DNA of 64,000 bases from a beta proteobacterium AAP51 (GCA_001295905.1 LJHT01000096.1:1-64000), one strand, 5' to 3'. Positions 1 to 9,504 are shown, numbered from the stretch's first letter. Notes: generated from the sequence alone by a model not told the origin. Numbers and translations: made by a program.

Positions 1-698
1 CGGGCGCGGCGCCAGCGCGCGGCGCCACCGGCGCAGCGCCGCGCACGCTGCTGCAGCGGTCGGGCAAGCCCAAACCCGAACCCGTGCGCAGCGGCGAGGT
101 GGGCAAGCCGGCGGGCCTGGTGCTCATCGGCGTGAGCACGGGTGGCCCGCGCACGCTGGAAGACATCCTGCCGCTGCTGCCGGCGAGCTTTCCGTGGCCC
201 ATCCTGCTGGCGCAGCACATGCCGCGCAACTTCACCAACGCCTTCGCGCGGCGCATGGACAGCCTGTGCCAGCTGCAGGTGCGCGAATGCGACACCACGC
301 TGCCGCTGGAAGCCGGCACCGTCTACGTGGGCCAGGGCGGCGCCGACATGGTGGTGGCCGAACGCCTGGGCCGCCTGGTGGTACAGCCGCGGCCCGAGGC
401 CGCCGAACACCTGTGGCACCCCTCGGTGGAGCTGATGGTGGACAGCGCCCTCAAGCACCTGCCCGCCACGCAGCTGGTGGGCGTGCAGCTCACCGGCATG
501 GGCTACGACGGCGCCGAAGCCATGGCGCGGCTGCACCGCCAGGGCGGCCGCACCATCGCCGAGTCGAAAGACACCGCGGTGGTCTTCGGCATGCCCGCCG
601 AACTGATCGAGCGGGGTGGCGCCAGCACGGTGCTGCCCTGCCAGGACGTGGCCCAGCAGCTGTGCCGCTGGATCGCCCCATCGCTCCGACTGCATTGA
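1..698 (+). CDS. cheB: CheB protein-glutamate methylesterase, C-terminal part (5' truncated by window)
   Basis: Demethylates (and deamidates) glutamyl side chains on chemoreceptors in the cytoplasm and so resets adaptation. The frame is open from the first bases of the window, so only the linker and the C-terminal methylesterase domain are visible. The presumed catalytic triad can be read: Ser in GVSTGGP, His in AQHMP, and Asp in TGMGYDGAE. The upstream stretch is an Ala/Pro/Arg-rich linker, as is usual between the receiver and esterase domains of CheB; the receiver itself lies outside the window. It ends 21 bp before the HEAT-repeat gene and leads a long same-strand run of chemosensory genes. 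Family identity is firm; whether it carries a receiver domain cannot be seen. Confidence 0.93.
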   Translation, partial: GAAPARGATGAAPRTLLQRSGKPKPEPVRSGEVGKPAGLVLIGVSTGGPRTLEDILPLLPASFPWPILLAQHMPRNFTNAFARRMDSLCQLQVRECDTTLPLEAGTVYVGQGGADMVVAERLGRLVVQPRPEAAEHLWHPSVELMVDSALKHLPATQLVGVQLTGMGYDGAEAMARLHRQGGRTIAESKDTAVVFGMPAELIERGGASTVLPCQDVAQQLCRWIAPSLRLH

Positions 699-719
699 AC
701 ATTCCGGAAGGCCAGAGCC

Positions 720-1346
720 ATGGGATTGCGCAAGACCCACACCCCCGACGCCTTGCGCGAAGTGGTGGAACGTGAACACCCCCGCGACCTGGCCGGCCTG
801 CTGGCCCAGCTGGGCAGCGGTGATGCCGAACAACGCCGCTGGGCCGCCCGCGACCTGGCCCCCCACCCGGAAGCCAGCGCGGCACTGGGCCGCCAGCTGC
901 TGAAGGAAGCGGACAGCAGCGTGCGCCAGTCGCTCTTCACCAGCCTGGCCGCCCACGGTGGCAGCGGCGCCGTGGAGGCCCTGCTGCCGCTGCTGCGCAG
1001 CGAAGACGCCGAACTGCGCAACGGCGCCATCGAAGTGCTGGCTTCGCTGCCGGAGGCGGTGGCCCCGCGCGTCGGCGCACTGCTGAGGGACGCCGACCCC
1101 GACGTGCGCATCTTCACCGTCAACCTGCTGGGCGAGCTGCGCCATCCGCAGGTGCGCCAGTGGCTGCTGGCGGCGCTGCAGCAAGACGCCGAAGTGAACG
1201 TGGTGGCCGCGGCCATCGAGGTGCTGGCCGAAGTGGGCCAGCCCGAAGACCTGCCCGCCTTGACGGCGGTGCAGAAGCGCTTCGGCGGCGACGCCTTCAT
1301 CGGCTTCGCTGCCGAGATGGCCGCCGAGCGCGTGCGCGCGGGGTGA
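720..1346 (+). CDS. HEAT-repeat protein of the chemosensory cluster
   Basis: A 208-residue soluble protein made almost wholly of helical HEAT-like repeats: recurring blocks such as LLPLLRSEDAELRNGAIEVL, then RDADPDVRIFTVNLLGEL, then QDAEVNVVAAAIEVLAEVG at roughly 30-residue spacing. No signal peptide or catalytic motif is visible. HEAT repeats are protein-protein scaffolds, and its place between cheB and cheR (3 bp before the cheR start) suggests a scaffold or adaptor for the chemosensory complex. The partner is not known from sequence. HEAT proteins are not part of the classical E. coli Che set, so this points to a specialised array. The fold call is firm; the role is inference. Confidence 0.8.
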   Translation: MGLRKTHTPDALREVVEREHPRDLAGLLAQLGSGDAEQRRWAARDLAPHPEASAALGRQLLKEADSSVRQSLFTSLAAHGGSGAVEALLPLLRSEDAELRNGAIEVLASLPEAVAPRVGALLRDADPDVRIFTVNLLGELRHPQVRQWLLAALQQDAEVNVVAAAIEVLAEVGQPEDLPALTAVQKRFGGDAFIGFAAEMAAERVRAG

Positions 1347-1348
1347 AC

Positions 1349-2218
1349 ATGCGCACCGCTGCCGCCACGCGCCACATCACCATCACCGACGCCGACTTCC
1401 TGAAGTTCCGGGAGTTCTTCTATCGCAAGACCGGCATCCACTTCGACGACAGCAAGCGCTACTTCGTCGACAAGCGCCTGGTCGACCGCATCGAGGCCAC
1501 GGGCGCCGAAGACTTCCGCAGCTACTTCATCGCCCTGCGCTTCGAGGCCAAGGGCGGAGAGCTGCAGGAGCTGGTCAATGCGATGACGGTCAACGAGACC
1601 TACTTTTTCCGCGAGGCCTACCAGTTCGACTGCATGGTCAACGACCTGCTGGCCGAAGTGGCCCAGCGCAAGCGCAAGGGCGGCCGTATCCGCATCTGGA
1701 GCATTCCTTCGTCCACCGGCGAAGAGCCCTACTCCATCGCCATCTACCTGCTGGAGCGCTGGCCGCTCATCGACGACTACGAGGTCGAGATCCTCTCGAG
1801 CGACATCGACACCGGCGTGCTGGCAAGCGCGCAGCGTGGCGTCTATTCGCCGCGCAGCGTGAGCCAGCTGCCCAAGGCCTACCTCGAGCGCTACTTCCGC
1901 GCCCGCGCCGATGGCGAATTCGAGATCTCGCGCGACCTCGTCTCGGCCGTGGAGTTCAGCCGCGTCAACCTGAGCGACGCCGCCGACACGCGCCGCTTCC
2001 GCGACATCGACCTCATCTTCTGTCGCAACCTGCTCATCTACTTTGACGACCTCTCGCGCCGCGTCGCGGCCGAGGCCATGTACGACGCGCTGGCCCCCGG
2101 CGGTTTCGTCTGCCTGGGACATTCGGAATCGATGAGCCGCATCACCTCGCTCTTCACGCCGCGCCGCTTTCCTGACGCGCTGGTGTACCAGAAGCCCCTG
2201 CAGGGAGCCCAGCCATGA
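1349..2218 (+). CDS. cheR: CheR chemoreceptor glutamate methyltransferase
   Basis: Transfers methyl groups from S-adenosylmethionine to receptor glutamates, opposing CheB. The 289-residue product has the N-terminal helical CheR domain, with an NETYFFRE motif near residue 82 (the family's NETxFFR). The Rossmann SAM-binding domain follows, with SSTGEEPYS near residue 120 and DLIFCRNLLIYF near 220. I chose ATG 1349, three bases after the HEAT gene stop; the frame is open further upstream, but that part lies in the HEAT gene and does not look like CheR. It overlaps the next receiver gene by ATGA, indicating translational coupling. No TPR extension or VirB-like addition is present. Confidence 0.95.
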   Translation: MRTAAATRHITITDADFLKFREFFYRKTGIHFDDSKRYFVDKRLVDRIEATGAEDFRSYFIALRFEAKGGELQELVNAMTVNETYFFREAYQFDCMVNDLLAEVAQRKRKGGRIRIWSIPSSTGEEPYSIAIYLLERWPLIDDYEVEILSSDIDTGVLASAQRGVYSPRSVSQLPKAYLERYFRARADGEFEISRDLVSAVEFSRVNLSDAADTRRFRDIDLIFCRNLLIYFDDLSRRVAAEAMYDALAPGGFVCLGHSESMSRITSLFTPRRFPDALVYQKPLQGAQP

Positions 2219-2649
2219 ACGCCGCCCGCATCCTCGTCGTCGACGACGCCGCCACCGTGCGCATGTACCACCGCAAGATCCTGGGCGATGCCGGCTGGCA
2301 CACCGACGAAGCCGCCAACGGCATCGAGGCGCTGGAGAAGGTGCTGAGCCAGCCCACGGGCGAGGCCTACGACCTTTTCGTCGTCGACATCAACATGCCC
2401 AAGATGGACGGCTACAGCTTCGTGCGCGAGCTGCGCCGCGCCAGCGCCGTGCCGCAGGTGCCGGTGCTGATGGTCAGCACCGAGGCGCAGGCGCACGACG
2501 CCACCGCCGCGCAGGACGCCGGCGCCAACGCCTACCTCGTCAAGCCCGCCAAGCCGGCCGAGCTGGTGCTCACCGCCGCGCTGCTGCTGGGCGATGGCGC
2601 TGCCGCCGAGCGGGCCGCCCACACCCTGCACACCGGGAGCCGTGCATGA
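2215..2649 (+). CDS. Single-domain response regulator (CheY-like)
   Basis: A 144-residue stand-alone receiver domain. The acidic pocket is VVDDAA near the N-terminus, the phosphoacceptor is Asp58 in FVVDINMPK, the conserved Thr/Ser is in MVSTEA, and the Lys is in LVKPAKPAE. The final ~20 residues are a loose Ala-rich tail. It overlaps cheR upstream and cheA downstream, each by ATGA, so the three should be made in fixed ratio. Phosphoryl transfer from the adjacent CheA is the obvious expectation. Whether it binds a motor or is a phosphate sink cannot be told. Three receiver proteins in one cluster argue for branched output. Confidence 0.9.
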   Translation: MNAARILVVDDAATVRMYHRKILGDAGWHTDEAANGIEALEKVLSQPTGEAYDLFVVDINMPKMDGYSFVRELRRASAVPQVPVLMVSTEAQAHDATAAQDAGANAYLVKPAKPAELVLTAALLLGDGAAAERAAHTLHTGSRA

Positions 2650-4967
2650 ACACCTCGGAACTGCTGGACCAGTTCATCGTCGAGGCACGCGAGTGCCTGG
2701 AACAGATCGGCCGCCGCCTGCTGGACGTGGAACGCGCGCCGGGCAACACCGAACTGCTGAACGACCTTTTCCGCCAGGTGCACACGCTCAAGGGCAACTG
2801 CGGTCTGTTCGAGTTCAAGGCGCTGGAACGCGTGGTGCATGCCGGCGAAGACGTGCTCGACCGCGTGCGCAACGGCACCCTGCACTACAGCCCCGGCATT
2901 GCCGATGCGCTGCTGGCGGCCATGGACTACACCGCCGAACTGGTGGACGCCATCGCCGAAGAAGGCCAGCTGCCGGCCAGCGCCGACCACCGCGCCGGTG
3001 AACTGGCCGACGGGCTGCGCGTGCATCTGAATGCCCCCGCGAACACGTCGCTCGGCGCGGCCCCGGGCACCGATGCACACGCCGCCGAGCCGCCACCCGT
3101 GCCGGCCTGGTGCGCCGCCGTGCCGGCCGAACTGCAGCGCACGGGCTGCGTGGCCCTGGTGTACCGGCCCGAGCCCGAGTGTTTCTTCAAGGGCGAAGAC
3201 CCCTGGCACCTGGCCCGCGCCACGCCCGGCCTGCAGCACCTGGCCGTGCGCCCGGTGGCCCCCTGGCCGGCGGGCGAGGCCTTCGATTGCTATGTCTGCA
3301 ACCTGGAGTTGCTGCTGGTGAGCGAGGCGCCGCTCGCCTGCGTGGAAGAGCACTTCCGCTACGTGCCCGAGCAGACGGCGCTGCATGTCTTCACCACTGC
3401 CCCGGCAGGCACCGCAGCCGCCACGGCCGCCGGCCCCACCGCCCCCGCGTCCCCGAGCATCGCGGCAGCCGCGCTGGTGCAGCAACGCCTGCAACGCCTG
3501 TGGCAAGACCAATGCACGCAGCTGGCCCGCCCCGGCGTGGCCGCCGGCACCGTGGCTGCGGTGCGCGAGACCCTGCAGCGCCTGGCCCGCGTGATGCAGC
3601 CCGCGCCCGAGACCAGCGCGCTGCAGGCCCTGACCGGGCTGCCGCCCGGCGCCCCTGCCTTGCTGGCCTGGGCCGAAGGCCTGCGGGCCCCGGCCGCATC
3701 GGCCAGCGCGAACGCCAGCGCGGCCAGCGCCGCCCCCACGGGCCTGGCCCCCTTCGAAGGGCGCCGCAGCGGCGGCAGCGAAGAGACCGCCGGTCAGCGC
3801 GTACTGAAGGTCTCGCAGGACAAGATCGACCGGCTGATGGAGCTCATCGGCGAGATGGTGGTGGCCAAGAACGCCCTGCCCTACCTGGCCCAGCGCGCCG
3901 AAGAGGTGTTCCAGCAACGCGAGCTGGCGCGCGAGATCAAGACCCAGTACTCGGTGATCAACCGCATCGCCGAAGACATGCAGCACGCCATCATGCAGGT
4001 GCGCATGCTGCCGGTGGGCACGGTGTTCCAGCGCTTCGCGCGGCTGGTGCGCGACATCAGCAAGAAGCTCGGCAAGGAAGTCAACCTCGTCATCGAAGGC
4101 GAAGACACCGAGGCCGACAAGAACGTCATCGAGAGCCTGGCCGACCCGCTGATCCACATCCTGCGCAACAGCCTCGACCACGGCATCGAGACACCGGCCG
4201 TGCGCGTGGCCGCCGGCAAGCCCGCGGCGGGCACGCTGCGCGTGGCGGCCTGCCAGGAAGGCGACCGCGTCATCCTCGACATCAGCGACGACGGCGCCGG
4301 CATCGACACCGAGCGCGTGCGCGCCAAGGCCGTGGAACGCGGCCTGATTCCGGCCGACCGCGCGGCCACGCTGAGCGAACACGAAGCGGCCCAGCTCGTC
4401 TTCCTGCCCGGCTTCAGCACCGCCGACACCATCAGCGACCTCTCGGGCCGCGGCGTCGGCATGGATGTGGTGCGCTCGGCGGTGGAACGCATCAACGGCA
4501 GCGTGGAACTCAGCAGCACGCGCGGCCAGGGCACGCGCATCCGGCTGGCGCTGCCGCTGTCGATGGCCGTCACCAACGTGATGATGATCGAGTGTGCCGG
4601 CCGCCGCTTCGGCGTGCCGATGGACCTGATCGTCGAGACCGTGCGCGTGCCGGCCGAGGACATCCACCATTTCAAGCGTGCGCAGACCGTGGTGCTGCGC
4701 GGCCGCGTGGTGCCGCTGCGCGCGCTGGCGGAACTGCTGGAACTGGGCGAGCCGCCGCGCCGCAACGCCGACGGCGAGCACGCCGTGCTGGTGGTGCGCC
4801 TGGGCGGCGAGACGCTGGGCCTGCTGGTGGACGACTTCCATGGCACCAGCGACATCATCCTCAAGCCCCTGGAAGGCGTGCTCTCGGGCCTGGTGGGCTT
4901 TGCGGGCACCGCGCTGATGGGCGACGGCAGCGTGCTGATGATCCTCAACCCCAAGGAGCTTGCGTGA
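2646..4967 (+). CDS. cheA: CheA chemotaxis histidine kinase
   Basis: A 773-residue cytoplasmic kinase that autophosphorylates in response to receptor arrays and phosphorylates CheY and CheB. Domains in order: Hpt with His46 in QVHTLKGN; a roughly 300-residue middle region with an unusual receiver-docking-like segment (CFFKGEDPWHL) followed by an Ala/Pro-rich linker; the P3 dimerisation helices starting near residue 386; the HATPase with N-box HILRNSLDHGIE near 500, G1 DDGAGID near 546 and G2 GRGVGMDVV near 600; and a C-terminal CheW-like domain. There is no fused receiver. The start overlaps the preceding receiver by ATGA and the stop overlaps the next small gene (TGATG). The middle region is less conserved than the catalytic core and may set partner specificity. 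Confidence 0.95.
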   Translation: MNTSELLDQFIVEARECLEQIGRRLLDVERAPGNTELLNDLFRQVHTLKGNCGLFEFKALERVVHAGEDVLDRVRNGTLHYSPGIADALLAAMDYTAELVDAIAEEGQLPASADHRAGELADGLRVHLNAPANTSLGAAPGTDAHAAEPPPVPAWCAAVPAELQRTGCVALVYRPEPECFFKGEDPWHLARATPGLQHLAVRPVAPWPAGEAFDCYVCNLELLLVSEAPLACVEEHFRYVPEQTALHVFTTAPAGTAAATAAGPTAPASPSIAAAALVQQRLQRLWQDQCTQLARPGVAAGTVAAVRETLQRLARVMQPAPETSALQALTGLPPGAPALLAWAEGLRAPAASASANASAASAAPTGLAPFEGRRSGGSEETAGQRVLKVSQDKIDRLMELIGEMVVAKNALPYLAQRAEEVFQQRELAREIKTQYSVINRIAEDMQHAIMQVRMLPVGTVFQRFARLVRDISKKLGKEVNLVIEGEDTEADKNVIESLADPLIHILRNSLDHGIETPAVRVAAGKPAAGTLRVAACQEGDRVILDISDDGAGIDTERVRAKAVERGLIPADRAATLSEHEAAQLVFLPGFSTADTISDLSGRGVGMDVVRSAVERINGSVELSSTRGQGTRIRLALPLSMAVTNVMMIECAGRRFGVPMDLIVETVRVPAEDIHHFKRAQTVVLRGRVVPLRALAELLELGEPPRRNADGEHAVLVVRLGGETLGLLVDDFHGTSDIILKPLEGVLSGLVGFAGTALMGDGSVLMILNPKELA

Positions 4968-5194
4968 TGGGCATCCGCTACCTCAAGAAACACGCCGCAC
5001 TGGAAGGCCACGTGCGCGTGGACGACGCCGAGGCGCTGGCACGGTGGATCACCGCGCAGCCGACGCCGGTCGTCCACCTGGGCAAGTGCGAGCACGTGCA
5101 CGCGGCCGTGCTGCAGGTGCTGCTGGCGCTGAAGCCGCGCATGGTGGCGCCGCCACCCGACGCGACATTGGCCGCGGTGCTGGCCGAGGCCTGA
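4967..5194 (+). CDS. Small STAS-like protein of the chemosensory operon
   Basis: A 75-residue product starting MGIRYLKKHAALEGHV, its ATG overlapping the cheA stop as TGATG. The segment VVHLGKCEHVHAAVLQVLLA has the pattern of the second strand and helix of STAS domains, where anti-anti-sigma proteins have a D-S-[ST]-G phosphorylation site; here that position reads H-A-A-V, with no Ser or Thr. If it is a STAS fold it is probably a binding module and not a phospho-switch. Very tight coupling to cheA supports a real gene and a role in the kinase complex. The STAS assignment rests on a short pattern and is tentative; that it is a coding gene is fairly sure. Confidence 0.6.
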   Translation: MGIRYLKKHAALEGHVRVDDAEALARWITAQPTPVVHLGKCEHVHAAVLQVLLALKPRMVAPPPDATLAAVLAEA

Positions 5195-5264
5195 GCCCGG
5201 CTTCGGCGGCTCGCGGCGCGGCCCTCCCACCACCCCCACGGCCCAGGCAGCCCCTGCCACCGCC

Positions 5265-7445
5265 ATGCGTCGCCTGCTGCGCCGAGCCCCGCCCCACCTG
5301 CTGCCCCTCCTGGTGTTGCTGGTGGGCCTGGGCCTGTGCGCCATCGCCACGGCCACCAGCCGCACGCCGTGGCTGGTGGGCACGGCCGGCACGCTGGGCA
5401 GCCTGGGCGCAGCGGCGGTGCTCTGGCGCACGCTGCTGCGGCTGCGACGCGCGGAGCAGCAGGCCAAGCTCATGGCCCCCGACCACGAGCGCCTGTCGCT
5501 GCTGGCCCGCCAGACCTCCAACGCCGTCGTCGTGACCGACGTGGCGCGGCGCATCACCTGGGTCAACGCCGGTTTCGAGCGCATCACGGGCTACACAGCG
5601 GCCGAGGTCATCGGCCAGTCGCCCGGAAAGCTGCTGCAGTGCCCCGACACCGACCCCGCCACCGTGGCGCGCCTGCGCGAGGCGCTGGACCGCGCCGAGC
5701 CCATCTGCTGCGAGATCATCAACCGCGGCCGCAACGGCCGGCTGTACTGGGCCGAGATCAACCTGCAGCCCATGCACGACCGCGCGGGCCGGCTCGACGG
5801 CTTCATCGCCATCGAGTCCGACATCACCGAGCGCAAGGAGGCCGAGGCCGCGCTGCGCGAAAGCCGCACCGTGCTGGACCGCACGGCGCGCATTTCGGGC
5901 ACCGGGGGCTGGAGCTGGGACCCCTGGAGCCGTCGCCTGCAGTGGACCGACGAGACCTGCCGCCTGCTGGGCTACGAACCCGGCCACCAACCCACGCTCA
6001 GCGGCTTCATGGCGCACCTGGAAGCCGGCTCGCGCGGCCCGCTCGAGCGGGCCCTGGCCCAGCCACTGGCTCCCGACACGCAGTGGAACGTGCAGGTGCC
6101 GCTGCTCGACACCCAGGGGCGCAGGATCTGGGTGCGCGTGCGCGCCGAGACCGAGCGCGATGCGCTCGGCCGCCTGCGCCTGGTGGGTACGCTGCAGGAC
6201 GTGACCGCCGTGCGCGCCATGCGCGCCGAGATCCAGCGCAGCGAAGAACTGCTGCGCGGCGCCATCGACGCCATCGACGAGGCCTTCGTGCTCTACGACC
6301 CCGAGGACCGGCTCGTCTTCTGCAACGAAAAGTACCTCCAGCTCTACGCCACCTCCCGCGACTTGCTGGTGCCGGGCGCGCGCTTCGAAGACATCGTCCG
6401 CGGCGGCGTGGCGCGCGGCCAGTACCCCGCCGCCGTGGGGCGCGAGGAGGAGTGGATCACCCAGCGCCTGCAGGCCCACCACGATGCCAACAACTCGGGC
6501 GTGCAGCGCCTGGACGACGGCCGCGTGGTGCGCATCGTCGAGCGTTGCATGCCCGACGGCCACCGCGTCGGGTTCCGCGTCGACATCACCGAGCTCGTCA
6601 AGGCCACGGACGCCGCCGAGGCCGCCGACCGCGCCAAGTCGGAGTTCATCGCCACCATCAGCCACGAGCTGCGCACGCCGCTGCAGTCGGTGCTGGGCTT
6701 CTCGGACCTGGGTCGCCACTTCGCCGCCGGGCACCCGCAGTTCCAGCCCATGTTCGAGGACATTCACACCGGCGGCAGCCGCATGCTGCAGCTGGTGAAC
6801 GGGCTGCTCGACATCTCCAAGATCGACGGCACCCAGGGTTCGCTGGACCTCCAGCCCGGCGACCTGGGCCCGCTGCTGAAGGCCGTGCTGCACGAGCTGG
6901 AGCCGCTGATGGCCCCGCGCGGCCTGCGGGTGCAGTTGCCCGAGCCGCTGCCTGTGCTGTGGGCCGACGTGGACGCCTTCCGCGTGCAGCAGGTGCTGCG
7001 TAACGTGCTGGCCAACGCCGTGCGCTTCAGCCCCGAAGGCAGCTGGCTCGAGATCGAGGCCCAGGCCGCTCCTGGCGAAGGGCCGCGCCTGCAGCTGCGC
7101 GACCATGGCCCGGGCATTCCCGAAGACGAGCTCGAGCGCGTCTTCGAGCCCTTCCTGCAATCCAGCCGCACACGCGATGGTTCTGGCGGCACCGGGCTGG
7201 GCCTGACCATCAGCCGCCGCATCATGCGGGCACACGGGGGCTTCATCGTGGCGCGGGCTCCGGCCGCAGGCGCCGGCACGGTCATCGAGCTGCAATGGCC
7301 GCCCCCCGCGGCCCTGCCCGCTGCAGCCGGCCCGCCACGGCCTCGCACCAGCCTGCGCGCAATGCGTCACGCGCGCCAGAACGTCCTCGAACTTCAGTCT
7401 CCGGCCAGCGTTGCCGAAAACCCGCCATGCACCATCACATCCTGA
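5265..7445 (+). CDS. Multi-PAS membrane sensor histidine kinase
   Basis: A 726-residue sensor kinase. Two hydrophobic segments lie within the first ~60 residues (one around [15 protein letters not shown]), separated by a short loop, so there is almost no periplasmic domain. Three PAS-type domains follow (about 75-180, 195-310 and 325-450); the first ends with the typical ESDITERK exit and the third is of the PAS-7 kind. The dimerisation domain has the H-box [11 protein letters not shown] near residue 466, and the ATPase domain has DHGPGIPED and GTGLGLTIS. No receiver is fused. Its 3' end overlaps the next receiver gene by 19 bp, so that gene is the likely phosphorylation target. A second kinase next to CheA suggests cross-input into the chemosensory pathway. 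Confidence 0.9.
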   Translation: MRRLLRRAPPHLLPLLVLLVGLGLCAIATATSRTPWLVGTAGTLGSLGAAAVLWRTLLRLRRAEQQAKLMAPDHERLSLLARQTSNAVVVTDVARRITWVNAGFERITGYTAAEVIGQSPGKLLQCPDTDPATVARLREALDRAEPICCEIINRGRNGRLYWAEINLQPMHDRAGRLDGFIAIESDITERKEAEAALRESRTVLDRTARISGTGGWSWDPWSRRLQWTDETCRLLGYEPGHQPTLSGFMAHLEAGSRGPLERALAQPLAPDTQWNVQVPLLDTQGRRIWVRVRAETERDALGRLRLVGTLQDVTAVRAMRAEIQRSEELLRGAIDAIDEAFVLYDPEDRLVFCNEKYLQLYATSRDLLVPGARFEDIVRGGVARGQYPAAVGREEEWITQRLQAHHDANNSGVQRLDDGRVVRIVERCMPDGHRVGFRVDITELVKATDAAEAADRAKSEFIATISHELRTPLQSVLGFSDLGRHFAAGHPQFQPMFEDIHTGGSRMLQLVNGLLDISKIDGTQGSLDLQPGDLGPLLKAVLHELEPLMAPRGLRVQLPEPLPVLWADVDAFRVQQVLRNVLANAVRFSPEGSWLEIEAQAAPGEGPRLQLRDHGPGIPEDELERVFEPFLQSSRTRDGSGGTGLGLTISRRIMRAHGGFIVARAPAAGAGTVIELQWPPPAALPAAAGPPRPRTSLRAMRHARQNVLELQSPASVAENPPCTITS

Positions 7446-7816
7446 CCATCGAGGACCAGCCCGACATCCGCCGGTTGATCCGCATGACGCTGGAGTTCAA
7501 GCACTACCGCGTCAGCGAGGCCAACAACGGCGAGGAGGGCCTGCGCCTGGCACGGGGGGCCGCGCCGCCCGACCTGATCCTGCTGGACGTGATGATGCCT
7601 GGCATCAACGGACTGACGGTCGCCCGCGAGTTGGCCGACGACCCGCGCCTGAGCCGCGTGCCGATCATCATGCTTTCCGCATTGGGGCAGTCGGTCGACG
7701 TGCAGGCCGGCCTGGCCACGGGCGTGCGCGCCTATCTCGTGAAGCCCTTCAGCCCCTGGGAACTGCTGGAGCTGACCGCCAAGTTGCTGAACGAGCCCGC
7801 CGAGGTGGCGCGATGA
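7427..7816 (+). CDS. Single-domain response regulator downstream of the PAS kinase
   Basis: A 129-residue receiver. I chose ATG 7427 ([16 protein letters not shown]) because the receiver fold begins there; the open frame upstream lies inside the kinase gene. The acidic pair is in TIEDQPD, the phosphoacceptor is Asp54 in [10 protein letters not shown], the Ser is in IIMLSAL, and the Lys is in YLVKPFSP. No output domain is present. It overlaps the kinase by 19 bp and the MCP-like gene by ATGA, so the three are translationally coupled. It is probably the cognate partner of the PAS kinase. Confidence 0.9.
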   Translation: MHHHILTIEDQPDIRRLIRMTLEFKHYRVSEANNGEEGLRLARGAAPPDLILLDVMMPGINGLTVARELADDPRLSRVPIIMLSALGQSVDVQAGLATGVRAYLVKPFSPWELLELTAKLLNEPAEVAR

Positions 7817-8841
7817 ACCAGGCCCCTGCACCGCGCCGCTGGTGGCAGCGCCTGCTGGGCGGTGGTGGTGCAGCCCCGCCACCGGCGGCGCTGGGCGAGG
7901 CGCGAGACTGCCTCACGCTGGTGGACCGGCAGCTCGACGGCACCGTGAACGAGGCCGCCAGCGCCACCCAAGACGTGATCGCCGCCATGCGCCGCGTGCA
8001 CGAGGTCTCGGCCAGCCAGTTCGAGGCCATCCGCCACACCGAGGAGAAGGGCCAGAAGCTGACCCAGGTGGTCAAGGACAAGGTCATGGCCGACACCCAG
8101 CTGGCCAGGATCCTGGAAATGTTCGTCGAGAAGCAGGAATCCGATATCGCCGCCAACCTGGAACGCGTGCAACGCCTGAAGGGCGTGAAAGAGCTGGCGC
8201 CGCTGGTGGACGTGATCGCGCAGGTGGCTCGGCAGACCAATTTCCTGGCCATCAACGCCGCGGTGGAGGCGGCGCGCGCCGGCGAGGCCGGGCGTGGCTT
8301 TGCCGTGGTGGCGGCAGAGATCCGGCAGCTGTCCACCCGCACCTCGGGCGTGGCGGTGGACATCTCGCGCAAGATCGCCGAAGCCACGCAGGGCATCGAC
8401 GAGGAACTGCGCAACGCGCAAGAGGCAGGCGGCCGCGAGAGCGTCACCGGCAACATGCGCCGGGTGCTGGGCGACATCGCCGAGATGCAGCAGCGCTTCG
8501 CCGCGTCGGTGGACCAGCTGCAGCTGTCGCAGCTGATGGAACAGGTGCGCCAGGGCCACGAGCACATCGCGCACGGCCTGGCCGACGCCATGGGCCAGCT
8601 GCAGATGCAGGATGTCACGCGCCAGCGCATCGAGGGCGTGCAGCAGGCCTTGGCCGACCTGAGGCAGCACCTGGACGAGTGGTCGGCTGGCCAGCCCACC
8701 ACGCCGCTGCGCGAGCGCCTGGAGACGCTGAGCCAGCAGTACGTGATGGAGAGTCAGCGCGAGATCCACCAGGCGGTGCTGGGAGCCGGCCCGCCGGCCA
8801 CGGCTGCGGGCCCATCGGCACCGCGCATCGAGCTGTTTTAG
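7813..8841 (+). CDS. Soluble methyl-accepting chemotaxis-type transducer
   Basis: A 342-residue protein with the MCP signalling hairpin but no membrane segment or recognisable ligand-binding domain. The tip region reads [20 protein letters not shown] followed by [20 protein letters not shown], the CheA/CheW-contact hallmark. The N-terminal ~40 residues are Trp/Gly/Ala/Pro-rich, and both flanks are long helices suited to a coiled coil; a second helical region (about 215-300) is Gln-rich. Lacking a sensor domain, it is probably cytoplasmic and takes its input from a partner, possibly the PAS kinase/receiver pair immediately upstream. Its start overlaps that receiver by ATGA. Methylation sites were not identified. 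Confidence 0.85.
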   Translation: MNQAPAPRRWWQRLLGGGGAAPPPAALGEARDCLTLVDRQLDGTVNEAASATQDVIAAMRRVHEVSASQFEAIRHTEEKGQKLTQVVKDKVMADTQLARILEMFVEKQESDIAANLERVQRLKGVKELAPLVDVIAQVARQTNFLAINAAVEAARAGEAGRGFAVVAAEIRQLSTRTSGVAVDISRKIAEATQGIDEELRNAQEAGGRESVTGNMRRVLGDIAEMQQRFAASVDQLQLSQLMEQVRQGHEHIAHGLADAMGQLQMQDVTRQRIEGVQQALADLRQHLDEWSAGQPTTPLRERLETLSQQYVMESQREIHQAVLGAGPPATAAGPSAPRIELF

Positions 8842-8936
8842 GCGCAAGGGGGCGCCGCCGGCAGGCCGCCGCCACAAATCGCTCAAGTTCCGGTCGGCAC
8901 GGCCGAGATGCATGAGACGGACACGGAGACCCCGCA

Positions 8937-9302
8937 ATGAAGAGCGTATTCCTGGTCGACGATTCGGCCACCATGTTGATGAGCCTGAAGGGCACGCTGG
9001 AGATCAGCGGCTTCCAGGTCGACACGGCGGGCGATGGCGAAGCCGCGCTGGCCAAGCTGAAGGCCGGGCTGCGGCCCGACCTGATCATCACCGACATCAA
9101 CATGCCGCGGCTCGATGGCATCGGGCTCATCAAGGAGGCGCGCAAGCTGCTGCGCTTCACGCCCATCCTGGCCCTGACCACCGAAAGCCAGCAGGCCAAG
9201 CGCGACGAGGCCAAGAAGAACGGCGCCACCGGCTGGCTGGTGAAGCCCGTGGGCGGCGCCGACCTGGTGAAAGTCATCAAGCAGGTGCTGCCCGGGGCCT
9301 GA
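8937..9302 (+). CDS. cheY: CheY-family response regulator, last gene of the chemosensory cluster
   Basis: A 121-residue single receiver domain: acidic pocket FLVDDSATM, phosphoacceptor Asp53 in LIITDINMPR, Thr-Thr in LALTTESQ, and Lys in LVKPVGGADL. This arrangement, with ALTTE and VKP, is close to CheY proteins of polar-flagellate betaproteobacteria. It is separated from the transducer gene by 95 bp, a bigger gap than elsewhere in the cluster. It is followed by a hairpin and then a strong terminator, so it ends the transcription unit. Motor binding is likely but not shown by sequence. Confidence 0.85.
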   Translation: MKSVFLVDDSATMLMSLKGTLEISGFQVDTAGDGEAALAKLKAGLRPDLIITDINMPRLDGIGLIKEARKLLRFTPILALTTESQQAKRDEAKKNGATGWLVKPVGGADLVKVIKQVLPGA

Positions 9303-9368
9303 CCCGGGCTGCAGCAAGCCTGGGCAACGCTGCTGCAGCCTTCAAGCCAAGAGCCGCCGCCAAGCAAA

Positions 9369-9405
9369 ACGGGCCCTGAGGAAACTCAGGGCCCGTCGGC
9401 TTTTT
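9369..9405. terminator. Bidirectional rho-independent terminator between cheY and tRNA-Ser
   Basis: A perfect 12-bp stem (ACGGGCCCTGAG, loop GAAA, CTCAGGGCCCGT) is followed on the plus strand by CGGCTTTTT. On the minus strand the same stem is followed by TTTTG. It can therefore stop both the chemosensory transcript and the convergent tRNA-Ser transcript. A second inverted repeat without a U-tract (9-bp arms 9308-9316 and 9331-9339) lies between the cheY stop and this terminator. Confidence 0.9.
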
Positions 9406-9411
9406 GGGGCT

Positions 9412-9504
9412 TGGCGGAGTCGGAGGGATTCGAACCCTCGATGCAGGTTTTGCCCACATACTCCCTTAGCAGGGGAGCACCTTCGGCCACTCGGTCACGA
9501 CTCC
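9412..9504 (-). tRNA. tRNA-Ser (anticodon GCU)
   Basis: Reads AGC/AGU serine codons. On the minus strand the acceptor arm GGAGTCG (9504-9498) pairs with CGACTCC, followed by discriminator G and a genome-encoded CCA ending at 9412. The anticodon loop is CTGCTAA (anticodon GCT) in a CTCCC/GGGAG stem. The T-loop is GGTTCGAATCC, and a long variable arm typical of class II serine tRNAs is present. Length is 93 nt with CCA. It lies 69 bp downstream of lysC and may be processed from that transcript. All expected arms can be drawn. Confidence 0.97.
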
